A DNA stretch of 64,000 nucleotides. It comes from Streptomyces griseus (lineage in GTDB: Bacteria; Actinomycetota; Actinomycetes; Streptomycetales; Streptomycetaceae). Location of the stretch: NCBI RefSeq assembly GCF_900460065.1, contig NZ_UAVD01000001.1, positions 101,846-165,845 of the forward strand. The letters are read 5' to 3'. Below the pieces are notes generated by a model. It had not been told where the DNA came from, ran no database searches, and saw only the letters and a program-made list of their open reading frames with translations. How positions within the stretch are numbered: position 1 is the first letter of the stretch; each line of letters starts with the position of its first letter. Below are positions 26,697 through 33,831 of the stretch, piece after piece. Both the position numbers and the translations under genes were made by a program.

Positions 26697-27563
26697 TCAG
26701 CCCTTCCCGTTGCCGGAGTCGGTGACGCGGCCGATGTGCACGGGCTGCTGGTAGACGTTGTCCCGGTGCACGGACAGGTCGCCCTGCGCCGTGTACCGGA
26801 CGGACGCGTTCGCGTCCTCGTCGTCCTCGTCGCCCCGGGCGTTCCGCGCGCCCCGGTCGTCCGTCGCGCGTTGCGCGGCGCCGGCCGGAGCGGTGTCGGA
26901 CCCGGCGGACGGCCCTGCGGACGCCCCGGACGGCGTCGGCCCCGGCTCCTGCGGGGCGATCGGTGCGATGCCCGGCGCGGGCCGCCCCGGCAGGTGGAAC
27001 CAGGCGGAGACCTCTCCCTCCTTGAGGGCGAGCCGCGCCCGCGAGAAGCGCGCGGGCTCGATGAACTTGCCCCCGGCGGAGACCACGTCGACGTAGAGGG
27101 AGTCGGAGACGGCGAGCACCAGATCGGCCTGTTCGCGGTCCAGCAGCTGCCGGGCGACGGACGAGTCGGCGAGCCGGCAGGTCAGGTCGACCGCACGCCC
27201 GCTGATGCCCCGGCTGTCGTGGCGTACGGGACCGACGTGCATGGCCACCCGCAGCCCGAGCGGCACGAGCAGGGAGCGGTTCTCCTCGCGCAGGTTCTCG
27301 TGGACCTCCACCATCCACAGGCCGAGCAGCCGCGTCACCGCGATCCGGCCGGGGACCGACACCAGCACGCCGTCCCCGCGGTCCTCCATGTGCACGGCGT
27401 CGCGGCCCACCCCGGCCTGCGCGAACGCGGTCTCCAGGACCCGGTAGATCCGCTCCCGCATCCGCGGCTTGTCCGCGTCGCTGTACTGCCCGGAACGTCT
27501 GGCGTCCACGCTGATGACCAGTTCGTAGCGTGCCTCTCCGGCATCCAACGCGTCGTGCTCCAC
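26697..27563 (-). CDS. Class III nucleotide cyclase (Pycsar-cyclase-like)
   Basis: 288 residues from GTG 27563, which follows GGGGA at a spacing of 5; a longer form from GTG 27644 would add 27 residues that do not look conserved. The metal-binding aspartates are in place: Asp20 (ELVISVDARRSG) and Asp64 (EDRGDGVLVSV), 44 apart as in class III cyclases. RVAMHVGPV and ISGRAVDLTCRLADS correspond to the C-terminal half of the domain. The last 90 residues are a disordered linker ending in YTAQGDLSVHRDNVYQQP. The presence of a Pycsar-type effector three genes downstream suggests a cyclic pyrimidine product, but adenylate cyclase activity is possible; the base-selecting residues could not be assigned by eye. 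Confidence 0.82.
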   Translation of the reverse strand: MEHDALDAGEARYELVISVDARRSGQYSDADKPRMRERIYRVLETAFAQAGVGRDAVHMEDRGDGVLVSVPGRIAVTRLLGLWMVEVHENLREENRSLLVPLGLRVAMHVGPVRHDSRGISGRAVDLTCRLADSSVARQLLDREQADLVLAVSDSLYVDVVSAGGKFIEPARFSRARLALKEGEVSAWFHLPGRPAPGIAPIAPQEPGPTPSGASAGPSAGSDTAPAGAAQRATDDRGARNARGDEDDEDANASVRYTAQGDLSVHRDNVYQQPVHIGRVTDSGNGKG

Positions 27564-27659
27564 CGCGTTCCCCGTTCTCTCTGCGCTTGCCGTCCCGTAC
27601 AGCTTCCGGCCCGGGACGAAGGCCGTCTGTAGCCGTTTACACACGGCGGGGCGGAGCTT

Positions 27660-28370
27660 TCAGTCCCGGTGTCCCTCCGCGAGGAGGGCGAGCAGCGCGG
27701 GGTCGAGGATCTCCACCATGCGCGTACCGGTGCGCACGATCTCCTGCGTGCGCAGCAGCCGCAGCGCCTTGGCGACCGCCTCACGGGTCGCCCCGACGGT
27801 GGCGGCCAGTTCGTCCTGGGCGAGGTGGACGACGGGGCCGGTGGCCCCCGGGCCGGGCGCGGACGGCGCGTAGGGACCGGTGGGGGCGGTCCGGGAGAGC
27901 TCGGTGAGCCGGCTCGCCAGGCGCTGGAGGACGGTCAGGGAGGCGAGGGCGGAGCGCTCCTGGTCGGCGCTGCGCAGCCGGAAGGTCAGCTGCCGGATCA
28001 CCAGTCCGCTGACCCGGGGGTGGGTGGCGAGGAACCGGCGGAACGCGTCGCCGCCGATGACGGTCGCCTCGACGGTGCCCAGGGCCCGCACCGTGGCGCT
28101 GCGCGGGTGCTGGTCCAACGCGGCCATCTCTCCGAGGAGTTCGCCGGGGCCGCGTAACCCGAGTATGAGCCGGGTGGCGCCGCGGTCGGTGACGTGGGAG
28201 ACGGTCACCCAGCCGCGCAGCACGATGACCACGTGGCCGGTGCGGTCGCCCTCGGTCAGGAGCGGAGTGTCGGCCGCGTACTCCTTGCGGTGTCCCAGGG
28301 CCATGACGCTCTCGTACTCCTGGGCGGTCAGAGCCCGCCCGAACGCCAGCTCATCGCCGAGCAGCCCCAT
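27660..28370 (-). CDS. Crp/Fnr-family cyclic-nucleotide-type regulator
   Basis: 236 residues from ATG 28370, preceded by GGGGGGAG; the frame upstream is non-coding. The N-terminal beta-roll contains GELLGEMAALDQHPRSATV, a good phosphate-binding cassette (Gly-Glu and Arg-Ser), so nucleotide binding is likely to be retained. The long dimer helix is SALASLTVLQRLASRLTELS. The C-terminal winged helix-turn-helix is HLAQDELAATVGATREAVAKAL. It is the first gene of the ten-gene run, directly upstream of the nucleotide cyclase, so it probably reads the cyclase product and controls the operon or itself. A GTG-N6-GNCAC Crp-like site lies about 210 nt upstream. This protein is not the global Crp by context. 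Confidence 0.88.
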   Translation of the reverse strand: MGLLGDELAFGRALTAQEYESVMALGHRKEYAADTPLLTEGDRTGHVVIVLRGWVTVSHVTDRGATRLILGLRGPGELLGEMAALDQHPRSATVRALGTVEATVIGGDAFRRFLATHPRVSGLVIRQLTFRLRSADQERSALASLTVLQRLASRLTELSRTAPTGPYAPSAPGPGATGPVVHLAQDELAATVGATREAVAKALRLLRTQEIVRTGTRMVEILDPALLALLAEGHRD

Positions 28371-28791
28371 GGCCACTCCCCCCGCGGCGGTATGTATGGC
28401 CCGATCTCGTTGGCGTAGATGTTTCCAGAACCACCCCTTGAGGGGAGTGAATTGCGCCACACCTACGCTACTCACGAGTAACCAGTGCGTTGCCTGGTCG
28501 GCGACGGTGTCCGCCGAAAGCGCCTTCCCCCCGCCCGCCCGGCGGAGCGGGGCCCTCCGTGGCCCACCCGCCACCGCGTGTGTGCCAGGTCACGTCCCTG
28601 ACCGGCGGATCCGTGGCGGGGCGGCGGGCACGGCCGCGGCGAAGCCGCGCGGCGGGGGCGGGGTTACGGGTGCACGGGCGAGTTGGCGAGAACTCGGGTT
28701 TGGGTCCCGGCATGCCGCCGGCCCCGGGAACCGCTTCCCGGGGCCGGCGGAACGTACGGTACGGAGCGCGTCAACGCGCCTCGTATCAGGA
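28371..28791. promoter_or_regulatory. Leader of the ten-gene operon with Crp-like box
   Basis: This 421-nt stretch has no gene. It must hold the promoter of the minus-strand Crp-cyclase-GTPase operon and the 3' end of the lysyl-oxidase-like unit, whose coding sequence stops at 28792 on the same strand. GTGTGCCAGGTCAC at 28580-28593 matches the streptomycete Crp pattern GTG-N6-GNCAC. A short palindrome CCCCTTGAGGGG lies at 28434-28445, 64 nt before the regulator start. No -10/-35 pair could be assigned with confidence. Confidence 0.4.
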
Positions 28792-30588
28792 CTAGTTGGC
28801 GTTCACCAGCTCATGTGCGGGGACCTTCACGGTGCGGGCGCCCTTCTTGCCTCCGAGCACGACCTTGCGCAGCGCGCTGTTGTTCTTGTGGTTGGTCTCC
28901 TTGAGCCGGTTCTCCGGGTTGGCGAGGACCTGGATGTAGTACGTGCCGTTCGGCAGGTCCGTGATGTCGAAGGACTGGCCGGGCAGGTCCTGGGTGTAGG
29001 TGTCACCGGAACCGACGTCGAGCACCTCGCGGACGGAGATCGAGTTCTCCTGGCCGCACGCGGTGGACAGGTCGGTGTTGTCCGGGTGCCAGTTGGCGTT
29101 CTTCACCGTGTAGTCGACGGCGTCGGTGTTGGCCAGGCAGAACGCCTCCTTGCCGCTGCGCACCGACTCCTTCTTGTCGGCCTTCAGCAGCCGGTAGCTG
29201 GCGAAGTCGGTGAAGTGCCAGTGCTCGTGGCCGGGGCGCGGGTCCCACTCCATGGTGCCGGTCGGAGTGTAGCCGACCTGCTTGCCGTTGGCGTCGTAGA
29301 AGTACTGGTAGGCGTCCATCAGCTCCTTGCCCGGGGAGCGGAAGCCGTCCACGACGAGCTTGGCCGGGCCCGCGTTCCACACGTTGGCGCTGAAGGCCAG
29401 GTAGTCCTTGCCGGGCACCTCCTCGTAACCGTCGCTGACGGTGATGCCGTACGCGGGCAGCGAGCGCAGGTCCGGCTTCGGAACGTCGGGCACCGTCGCC
29501 TTGCCGGTGGGCCGCTTCGCGTTGGGCTTGGCCCCCGGCGCCTGGCGCGACCCGTCGGTCTGCCCGGCACGGTCGCCGACCTTGGCGGCCGAGAAGGCCT
29601 CCCGCTGGAGCGACTCCTTCTTCAGCGCCCACGGCAGGGCGGGCGGCGCGGGCGGGTAGGGCCCGTGTCCGACGTTGAAGGTGGGGGCGGCGCCGGTCGT
29701 CCGGGCGGCGGGGGCCTCGGGGCGGGCCGGGGCTCCGTGCGCGTGGGCGGAGGGCGCGGCGGGCGCGGCGGCCTTCCCGTGTCCTTCGTGTCCCTCGTGC
29801 CCGCCGCTGCCCCCGTGCCCCTGGTGCGCGGAGGCAGCGCTGCGGCTGCCGGCGGGAACCGGGGTCGGCTCCTCCCAACTGCGCTCCCGCACGGTGACCT
29901 TGACGGTGCGCGTCTGGTTGGCGATGCCGAAGAGGTCGCGGTACTTCTTGGTCACGTTGATCTTGGCGGTGTACGTACCGGCGGCCAGCTGGACCGGCTT
30001 GGAGTAGTAACCGGCGTAGGTGTTGGACGCCCAGCCGTTCTCCACGCCCCACACCGAGCCGAGGGTGAAGGGGTTCACCGGGCAGCTCTGCGGATACTTC
30101 GAGTTGGCGGGGGCGTCAGGCCGGACCCGCCCGGAGGCGTTGTTCGGGCAGAACGCCTCGGTCTGGCTCAGCACCGTCTTGCCCGCCGCGTCGGTGAGCT
30201 TGATCTGCGCGAAGCCCGGCAGCCCGGAGAAGTCCTTCACGAGCCCGGCGGGAAGCGCCTTGGTCGTGGTCTTCTTCCCGTTCCGGAAGACCTGCGAGGC
30301 GACGACCGGGTCCTTGTAGGACTTCCGGGTCACCTTGAGCTCGAAGGCCCCGTTCTCGGAGGTGAGGTACGTCCCGAGGTCCAGATAGACGCCCGGGTCC
30401 TCCTTCCAGGAGTCGAGCGTCACCGAGGTGGAGGCGGCGATCAGGCTCAGCTTCGGCGTCGCCGCCGCCGCCGTCTTGGCGTCGGGCGCGGCGGCGACGA
30501 CGCCCGCGGTCACGGCGACGGCCGCGGCGACGGCGATCGAGGGGCGGGTCAGGCGGTTCGTGCGGCCCTGCGGGGATCTGGTCATCAT
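28792..30588 (-). CDS. Secreted lysyl-oxidase-like copper protein with His-rich insert
   Basis: Encodes 598 residues from the first of two adjacent ATG codons. A signal sequence (RPSIAVAAAVAVTAGVVAAA) is followed by a beta-rich N-terminal region of about 200 residues with several cysteines. Residues about 250-285 are His/Gly-rich (HQGHGGSGGHEGHEGHGK). The C-terminal 230 residues form the lysyl oxidase-type domain, with the copper triad His-x-His-x-His in RPGHEHWHFTDFASYRLL. Family enzymes use copper and a lysyl-tyrosylquinone cofactor to oxidise primary amines; bacterial members are secreted and poorly characterised. The His-rich insert may store copper. It is flanked by other secreted proteins, with no clear operon partner. 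Confidence 0.85.
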   Translation of the reverse strand: MMTRSPQGRTNRLTRPSIAVAAAVAVTAGVVAAAPDAKTAAAATPKLSLIAASTSVTLDSWKEDPGVYLDLGTYLTSENGAFELKVTRKSYKDPVVASQVFRNGKKTTTKALPAGLVKDFSGLPGFAQIKLTDAAGKTVLSQTEAFCPNNASGRVRPDAPANSKYPQSCPVNPFTLGSVWGVENGWASNTYAGYYSKPVQLAAGTYTAKINVTKKYRDLFGIANQTRTVKVTVRERSWEEPTPVPAGSRSAASAHQGHGGSGGHEGHEGHGKAAAPAAPSAHAHGAPARPEAPAARTTGAAPTFNVGHGPYPPAPPALPWALKKESLQREAFSAAKVGDRAGQTDGSRQAPGAKPNAKRPTGKATVPDVPKPDLRSLPAYGITVSDGYEEVPGKDYLAFSANVWNAGPAKLVVDGFRSPGKELMDAYQYFYDANGKQVGYTPTGTMEWDPRPGHEHWHFTDFASYRLLKADKKESVRSGKEAFCLANTDAVDYTVKNANWHPDNTDLSTACGQENSISVREVLDVGSGDTYTQDLPGQSFDITDLPNGTYYIQVLANPENRLKETNHKNNSALRKVVLGGKKGARTVKVPAHELVNAN

Positions 30589-30972
30589 TCCTCGTACTTC
30601 CGGCTTCCGGGTGCGTGACGGAACGTGGACGAGCAGCACGGCCCCGACTCACCTGTGGCGACGCTGTGTCCGGCCTGTGAGAGGCGGCACGGGGGTCCGC
30701 AGGTTGTCTGTACTCACCCGGGCGGCCCACAGTTGTCCGAAAAGTACCGTCCCGGTCTCCGCGCCGGAGCCGGGCGGGAAGCCCCGGCACGGTCACTGCG
30801 CAGCGGCTCCGCCGGACGGCGCCCCTGCTCACTTTTCGGCCATGGGCCCCGACGGCCGGCGGACGCGTCCCGTGCGGCGCGGGCCCGCGGCGTGAACGTA
30901 CGAGGAGTTCGGCCCACGGAACGCGCGGAGGGGCGGCCTCCGGGCCCGCGGGCCCCGAAGCCGCCCCGGGGC
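30589..30972. other. Intergenic region between two secreted-protein genes
   Basis: A 384-nt stretch between the lysyl-oxidase-like gene and the beta-propeller gene, both on the minus strand. It must contain the promoter of the former. I see no convincing coding sequence; open frames across it on both strands lack ribosome binding sites and family likeness. Confidence 0.5.
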
Positions 30973-32175
30973 TCACTGCCCGTACGCGACCAGCAGGTTG
31001 GTGGCCGGGACCACCACGAGGCCGCCGCCGGCCCCCAGACCGGTCAGCGGCTGGGAGACGTTGTGCTCGTCGGGCTCGTTGATCGGCGCGCCGACGTCGG
31101 TGGACCAGACGGGCTGGCCGGTGGCCCCGTTGAGCGCCCACAGCTGACCGCTCAGGGAGCCGACGTAGACGTAGCCGTTGACGACGATCGGCGCCGTGCT
31201 GATCCGGCCGTCCCCCTGGAACGTCCAGCGGCTGGCGAGGGTGCGGCTGTGCCGCTCCTGCATTACGCCGTCATCGACGAAGTAGCCCTGGCGGCCGTCG
31301 AAGGCGGGCGCCGGCGACCAGCCGTTGGCCGGATAGGTGCCGCGGACCTTCCCGTCGGCGACGTTGAGCACCGAAGGGGCGTCGCCGCTGCCGTCGCGGG
31401 TCCAGACACCGCCGTCGGCGACGACCGGGGTGCGGCCACCGCCGCCGGAGCAGTCGGTCCGGCGGTCCCAGACCGGACCGCCCGACGCCGGCTCGAAGGC
31501 GTAGGTCCGACTGCAGGCGTACGAGACGTAGACCCCGTTCGCCGTGACGGCGGGCGAGCTGTTGTCCCCGTTCTGGACGGGCCGCGTCCACCGCACCGTC
31601 CCGTCGGCGGCGTTCACCGCGTACAGGGTGCCGCCCGAACCGGCCCCTCCGGTGTACACGACACCGCCCAAGAAGGTGGGCGGCGAGGTGAAGGACCACT
31701 GGTCCGGCAGCGTGACGGTCCAGAGCACCGCCCCGGTGGCCGGATGGAAGGCCGTCAGCACACCGTCGGGGTTCTGGGCGTAGAGCCGCCCGCCCCCGTA
31801 CGCGAGCGCGGACCACCAGTAGGTGCCGCCCAGGTCGACCGGCTCCCAGACGTTCTCGCCGGTGTCCGCGTCCAGGGCGTGCAGGACGGTGCCGTACCCG
31901 TCCTGCGAGGCGGCGGTCACGAAGACCCGACCGCCCGCCACGACGGGATAGGAGACGTCCCCACCCAGGTCACGGGACCACTTCCGGCTGAGCGGCGGAG
32001 CACCCACGCCGGCATCGACGAGGTTCCCGTCGTGCCGTGCGTTGATCTGGTACGTGGTCGACGAGCCGGTCTGCGCCGACTGCGCGCCGACCGGCGTCAC
32101 GAAGGTGACGACCGCCAGCGCCGCACCGAACAGCACGGCAGCGGTTCTTCGAAGCTTCACTCGGATGTCCCCCAT
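30973..32175 (-). CDS. Secreted PQQ-binding-like beta-propeller protein
   Basis: 400 residues from ATG 32175 (MGDIRVKLRRTAAVLFGAAL), which starts a clear signal peptide ending near VGAQS; longer readings upstream are unlikely. The mature part is a string of outer-membrane-assembly/quinoprotein-type blades: GGRVFVTAASQDGYGTVLHA, GRLYAQNPDGVLTAFHPATG, GTLYAVNAADGTVRW and GQLWALNGATGQPVWSTD. This is the PQQ-like repeat fold of seven or eight blades. There is no evidence of real PQQ chemistry, since no dehydrogenase motifs and no cytochrome domain are visible. It is likely an extracellular binding or scaffold protein. The 172 nt between this start and the HNH gene hold its promoter. Confidence 0.85.
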   Translation of the reverse strand: MGDIRVKLRRTAAVLFGAALAVVTFVTPVGAQSAQTGSSTTYQINARHDGNLVDAGVGAPPLSRKWSRDLGGDVSYPVVAGGRVFVTAASQDGYGTVLHALDADTGENVWEPVDLGGTYWWSALAYGGGRLYAQNPDGVLTAFHPATGAVLWTVTLPDQWSFTSPPTFLGGVVYTGGAGSGGTLYAVNAADGTVRWTRPVQNGDNSSPAVTANGVYVSYACSRTYAFEPASGGPVWDRRTDCSGGGGRTPVVADGGVWTRDGSGDAPSVLNVADGKVRGTYPANGWSPAPAFDGRQGYFVDDGVMQERHSRTLASRWTFQGDGRISTAPIVVNGYVYVGSLSGQLWALNGATGQPVWSTDVGAPINEPDEHNVSQPLTGLGAGGGLVVVPATNLLVAYGQ

Positions 32176-32347
32176 CGTCCGGCACCGCCACGGGCGATGC
32201 ACAGGGCGGGCCGGACGCGGATCCGCCGACCCGTCTCCGGTCCCCATGGTCCACGAGTGAGCGGGTAACCGCCGCTGATTTAAGGCCAGTTGATCGACTC
32301 GGAGTGAGTGGTCGACCGCACGTCCGCAGGCGACGCCGGACCGGCGG

Positions 32348-33232
32348 TCACGCGGGACGGGGGCTGCCCTGGAAGACCTGGCCGGTGTGCCAGGAGCGGT
32401 GGTCGGCGGCGACGGGGCGGACACCGGGCTGGGGGCCGATCACCGGACGGCCGGCGAGCGCGACGACGTGCTCGCGGGCGGCGGCGCTGCGGCCCACGAA
32501 GCTCTGCGAGACCAGGATGCGGTGGCCCTCGCCGAGGCCGAGGACGCCTTTGTCGAACAGCTTGTGGTGGAGCGAGCAGAGGCACAGGCCGTTCTCGACG
32601 TCGTCCGGCCCGTCAAACGCCCACCAGCGCACATGGGCGGCCTCGAGACCGACCGGCACCGCTCCGATCCTCCCGTCGTAGCCGCAGAAGGCGCACTGGT
32701 ACTCGTAGGCCGTCAGGACCAGCTCCCGCATACGCCGGTCCCGCTGCCTGCGCGCGGCCGAGACCGGTCCCGTCCCGTCCTCCTCCAGCGCCAGGCCGAC
32801 GGCTTCGCACAGTTCGCCGTGGAGGGACGGCGGGAAATGGAGGTCGAGCAGCACCCGTGCCATGCGGCCGAGCAGGGACGGCTCCCGCCGCAGCGCCGCA
32901 CGCAGCTCCGGCGCGAGCCGACCGGTGGCACCGGTCGCGCGCAGTTCCCCGACCCCGGTCCCGGGGCTCCCCGGGCCGCGCTCGGTGCGCACCTCCCACA
33001 CCCCGTCGCTCACCAGATGGTGAAAGGGATAGGCGGGCGTCGTCCGGTTCCCGGGCCCGTACTCGGCGAGCAGCCGCCCCAGATCCTTCTCCACCAGGCT
33101 GTAGCGGAGAGCCCCGTCGGAGTCCTGCTGAAACCGGCTGAGCGCGTACAGGAGCAGCAAGGGCTTGTGCGGAGCCCGCAGCCCGCTCCTCGTCCACTGC
33201 CTCAACCGCGCGGCACGTTCGACCCAGTCCAT
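32348..33232 (-). CDS. HNH endonuclease resembling phosphorothioate-DNA-dependent restriction enzymes
   Basis: 294 residues from ATG 33232. The N-terminal half (MDWVERAARLRQWTRSG, APHKPLLLLYALSRFQQDSD, TTPAYPFHHLVSDGVWEV) matches the sulfur-binding-domain region of Streptomyces McrA-type enzymes as I recall it. The C-terminal HNH zinc-finger nuclease has CAFCGYDG near 178, GLEAAHVRWWAFDGPDDV and CSLHHKLFD. Such type IV-like enzymes bind phosphorothioated (Dnd-modified) DNA and cleave nearby, so they exclude incoming modified DNA. No dnd genes are in this window, as expected for a host using this restriction. It sits just outside the left edge of the tRNA-Ser island. Specificity is inferred from family likeness. 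Confidence 0.82.
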   Translation of the reverse strand: MDWVERAARLRQWTRSGLRAPHKPLLLLYALSRFQQDSDGALRYSLVEKDLGRLLAEYGPGNRTTPAYPFHHLVSDGVWEVRTERGPGSPGTGVGELRATGATGRLAPELRAALRREPSLLGRMARVLLDLHFPPSLHGELCEAVGLALEEDGTGPVSAARRQRDRRMRELVLTAYEYQCAFCGYDGRIGAVPVGLEAAHVRWWAFDGPDDVENGLCLCSLHHKLFDKGVLGLGEGHRILVSQSFVGRSAAAREHVVALAGRPVIGPQPGVRPVAADHRSWHTGQVFQGSPRPA

Positions 33233-33300
33233 GGTCCGCGAGCGTATCGCCGCACCGCGCCACCGCCCGAGGACGAAGACCAGGACGACGCCCGCTCGGC

Positions 33301-33419
33301 CAACGTCGAAGGGCCCCACCGCGAACGGTGGGGCCCTTCAACGTATTGCCCGGTGAGAGCAATGGCGGAGGATACGAGATTCGAACTCGTGAGGGGTTGC
33401 CGCCCAACACGCTTTCCAA
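33301..33419. repeat. attL: left copy of tRNA-Ser 3' half plus terminator
   Basis: Identical to 50581-50698 except for a one-base length difference in the tRNA variable-arm region (TTGCCGCCCAAC here, TTGCCCCCAAC on the right). It ends after GCTTTCCAA, the anticodon loop, where left and right diverge. This is presumably the displaced original 3' half of the chromosomal tRNA-Ser. It is not a tRNA by itself because the 5' half is missing. Confidence 0.88.
33309..33338. terminator. Perfect hairpin terminator in the left repeat
   Basis: A 13-bp perfect stem AAGGGCCCCACCG / CGGTGGGGCCCTT with a CGAA loop. It would have terminated the original tRNA-Ser transcript and now ends anything read leftward out of the island. 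Confidence 0.85.
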
Positions 33420-33831
33420 ATGTTCGTGTGGAGGTCCGGACGGGTTCGCAGGCGTTCTGACCTGGGGACCCGTCGTGTCGAGTCGCTCGGATGGACTCGC
33501 CTGAACCGCCATGAATGCAACCCGAAGTGCAACCCTCAGCGGGTGTGGGTGCCACCAAGAACGCTCCTCAGAGGAGGTCGCCCTTCCGGGCGGAACCTGC
33601 AGTCTCCCCGGTGCTGTGCGCAGCCCTCGATGACGTCTTGGCCGACGAACTTTCGAACTCCGGCGACCAGACACATGCTGGACGTCATACACCACACTGG
33701 AACCGCCCTGCTGGATGGCCGTCTATTCGTTAGAGTGACCCAACTGCGTTGCGGTATCGTCCGGTTTGCATAGCCCTCCTCCTCTAGAGAGCGGCACCAA
33801 CTGCTCCTCCCAGTGCATCATTGAGGCCCTC
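33420..33831. other. Left island end with integrase arm-type repeats
   Basis: This 412-nt stretch has no convincing gene. TGCAACCC-GAAG-TGCAACCC lies at 33516-33535, matching the pair at 50560-50579 by the right end. GC content falls toward the right, and the promoter of the AAA/TOPRIM gene should lie at about 33730-33830. Confidence 0.5.
33516..33535. repeat. Paired TGCAACCC repeats, left end
   Basis: Two TGCAACCC units separated by 4 nt (GAAG), 96 nt inside the left direct repeat. The same arrangement with a different spacer is at 50560-50579. They are candidate arm-type binding sites for the island integrase or an excisionase. Confidence 0.6.

Noticed and set aside
27660..28574. 304-codon version of the Crp-like regulator
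   Set aside because: The first 68 residues do not resemble the family and include the palindrome region. ATG 28370 has a strong ribosome binding site.
30973..32175. PQQ-dependent alcohol dehydrogenase
   Set aside because: Only the beta-propeller repeats are present; catalytic residues, the disulfide ring and a cytochrome domain are not seen, and the length is too short.
33301..33419. A second tRNA-Ser gene at the left repeat
   Set aside because: Only the 3' half is present; sequence past the anticodon loop diverges and cannot form the D-arm or acceptor stem.
33420..33773. 117-codon plus-strand frame at the left island end
   Set aside because: It crosses the candidate integrase arm repeats, has no ribosome binding site and no coherent composition.
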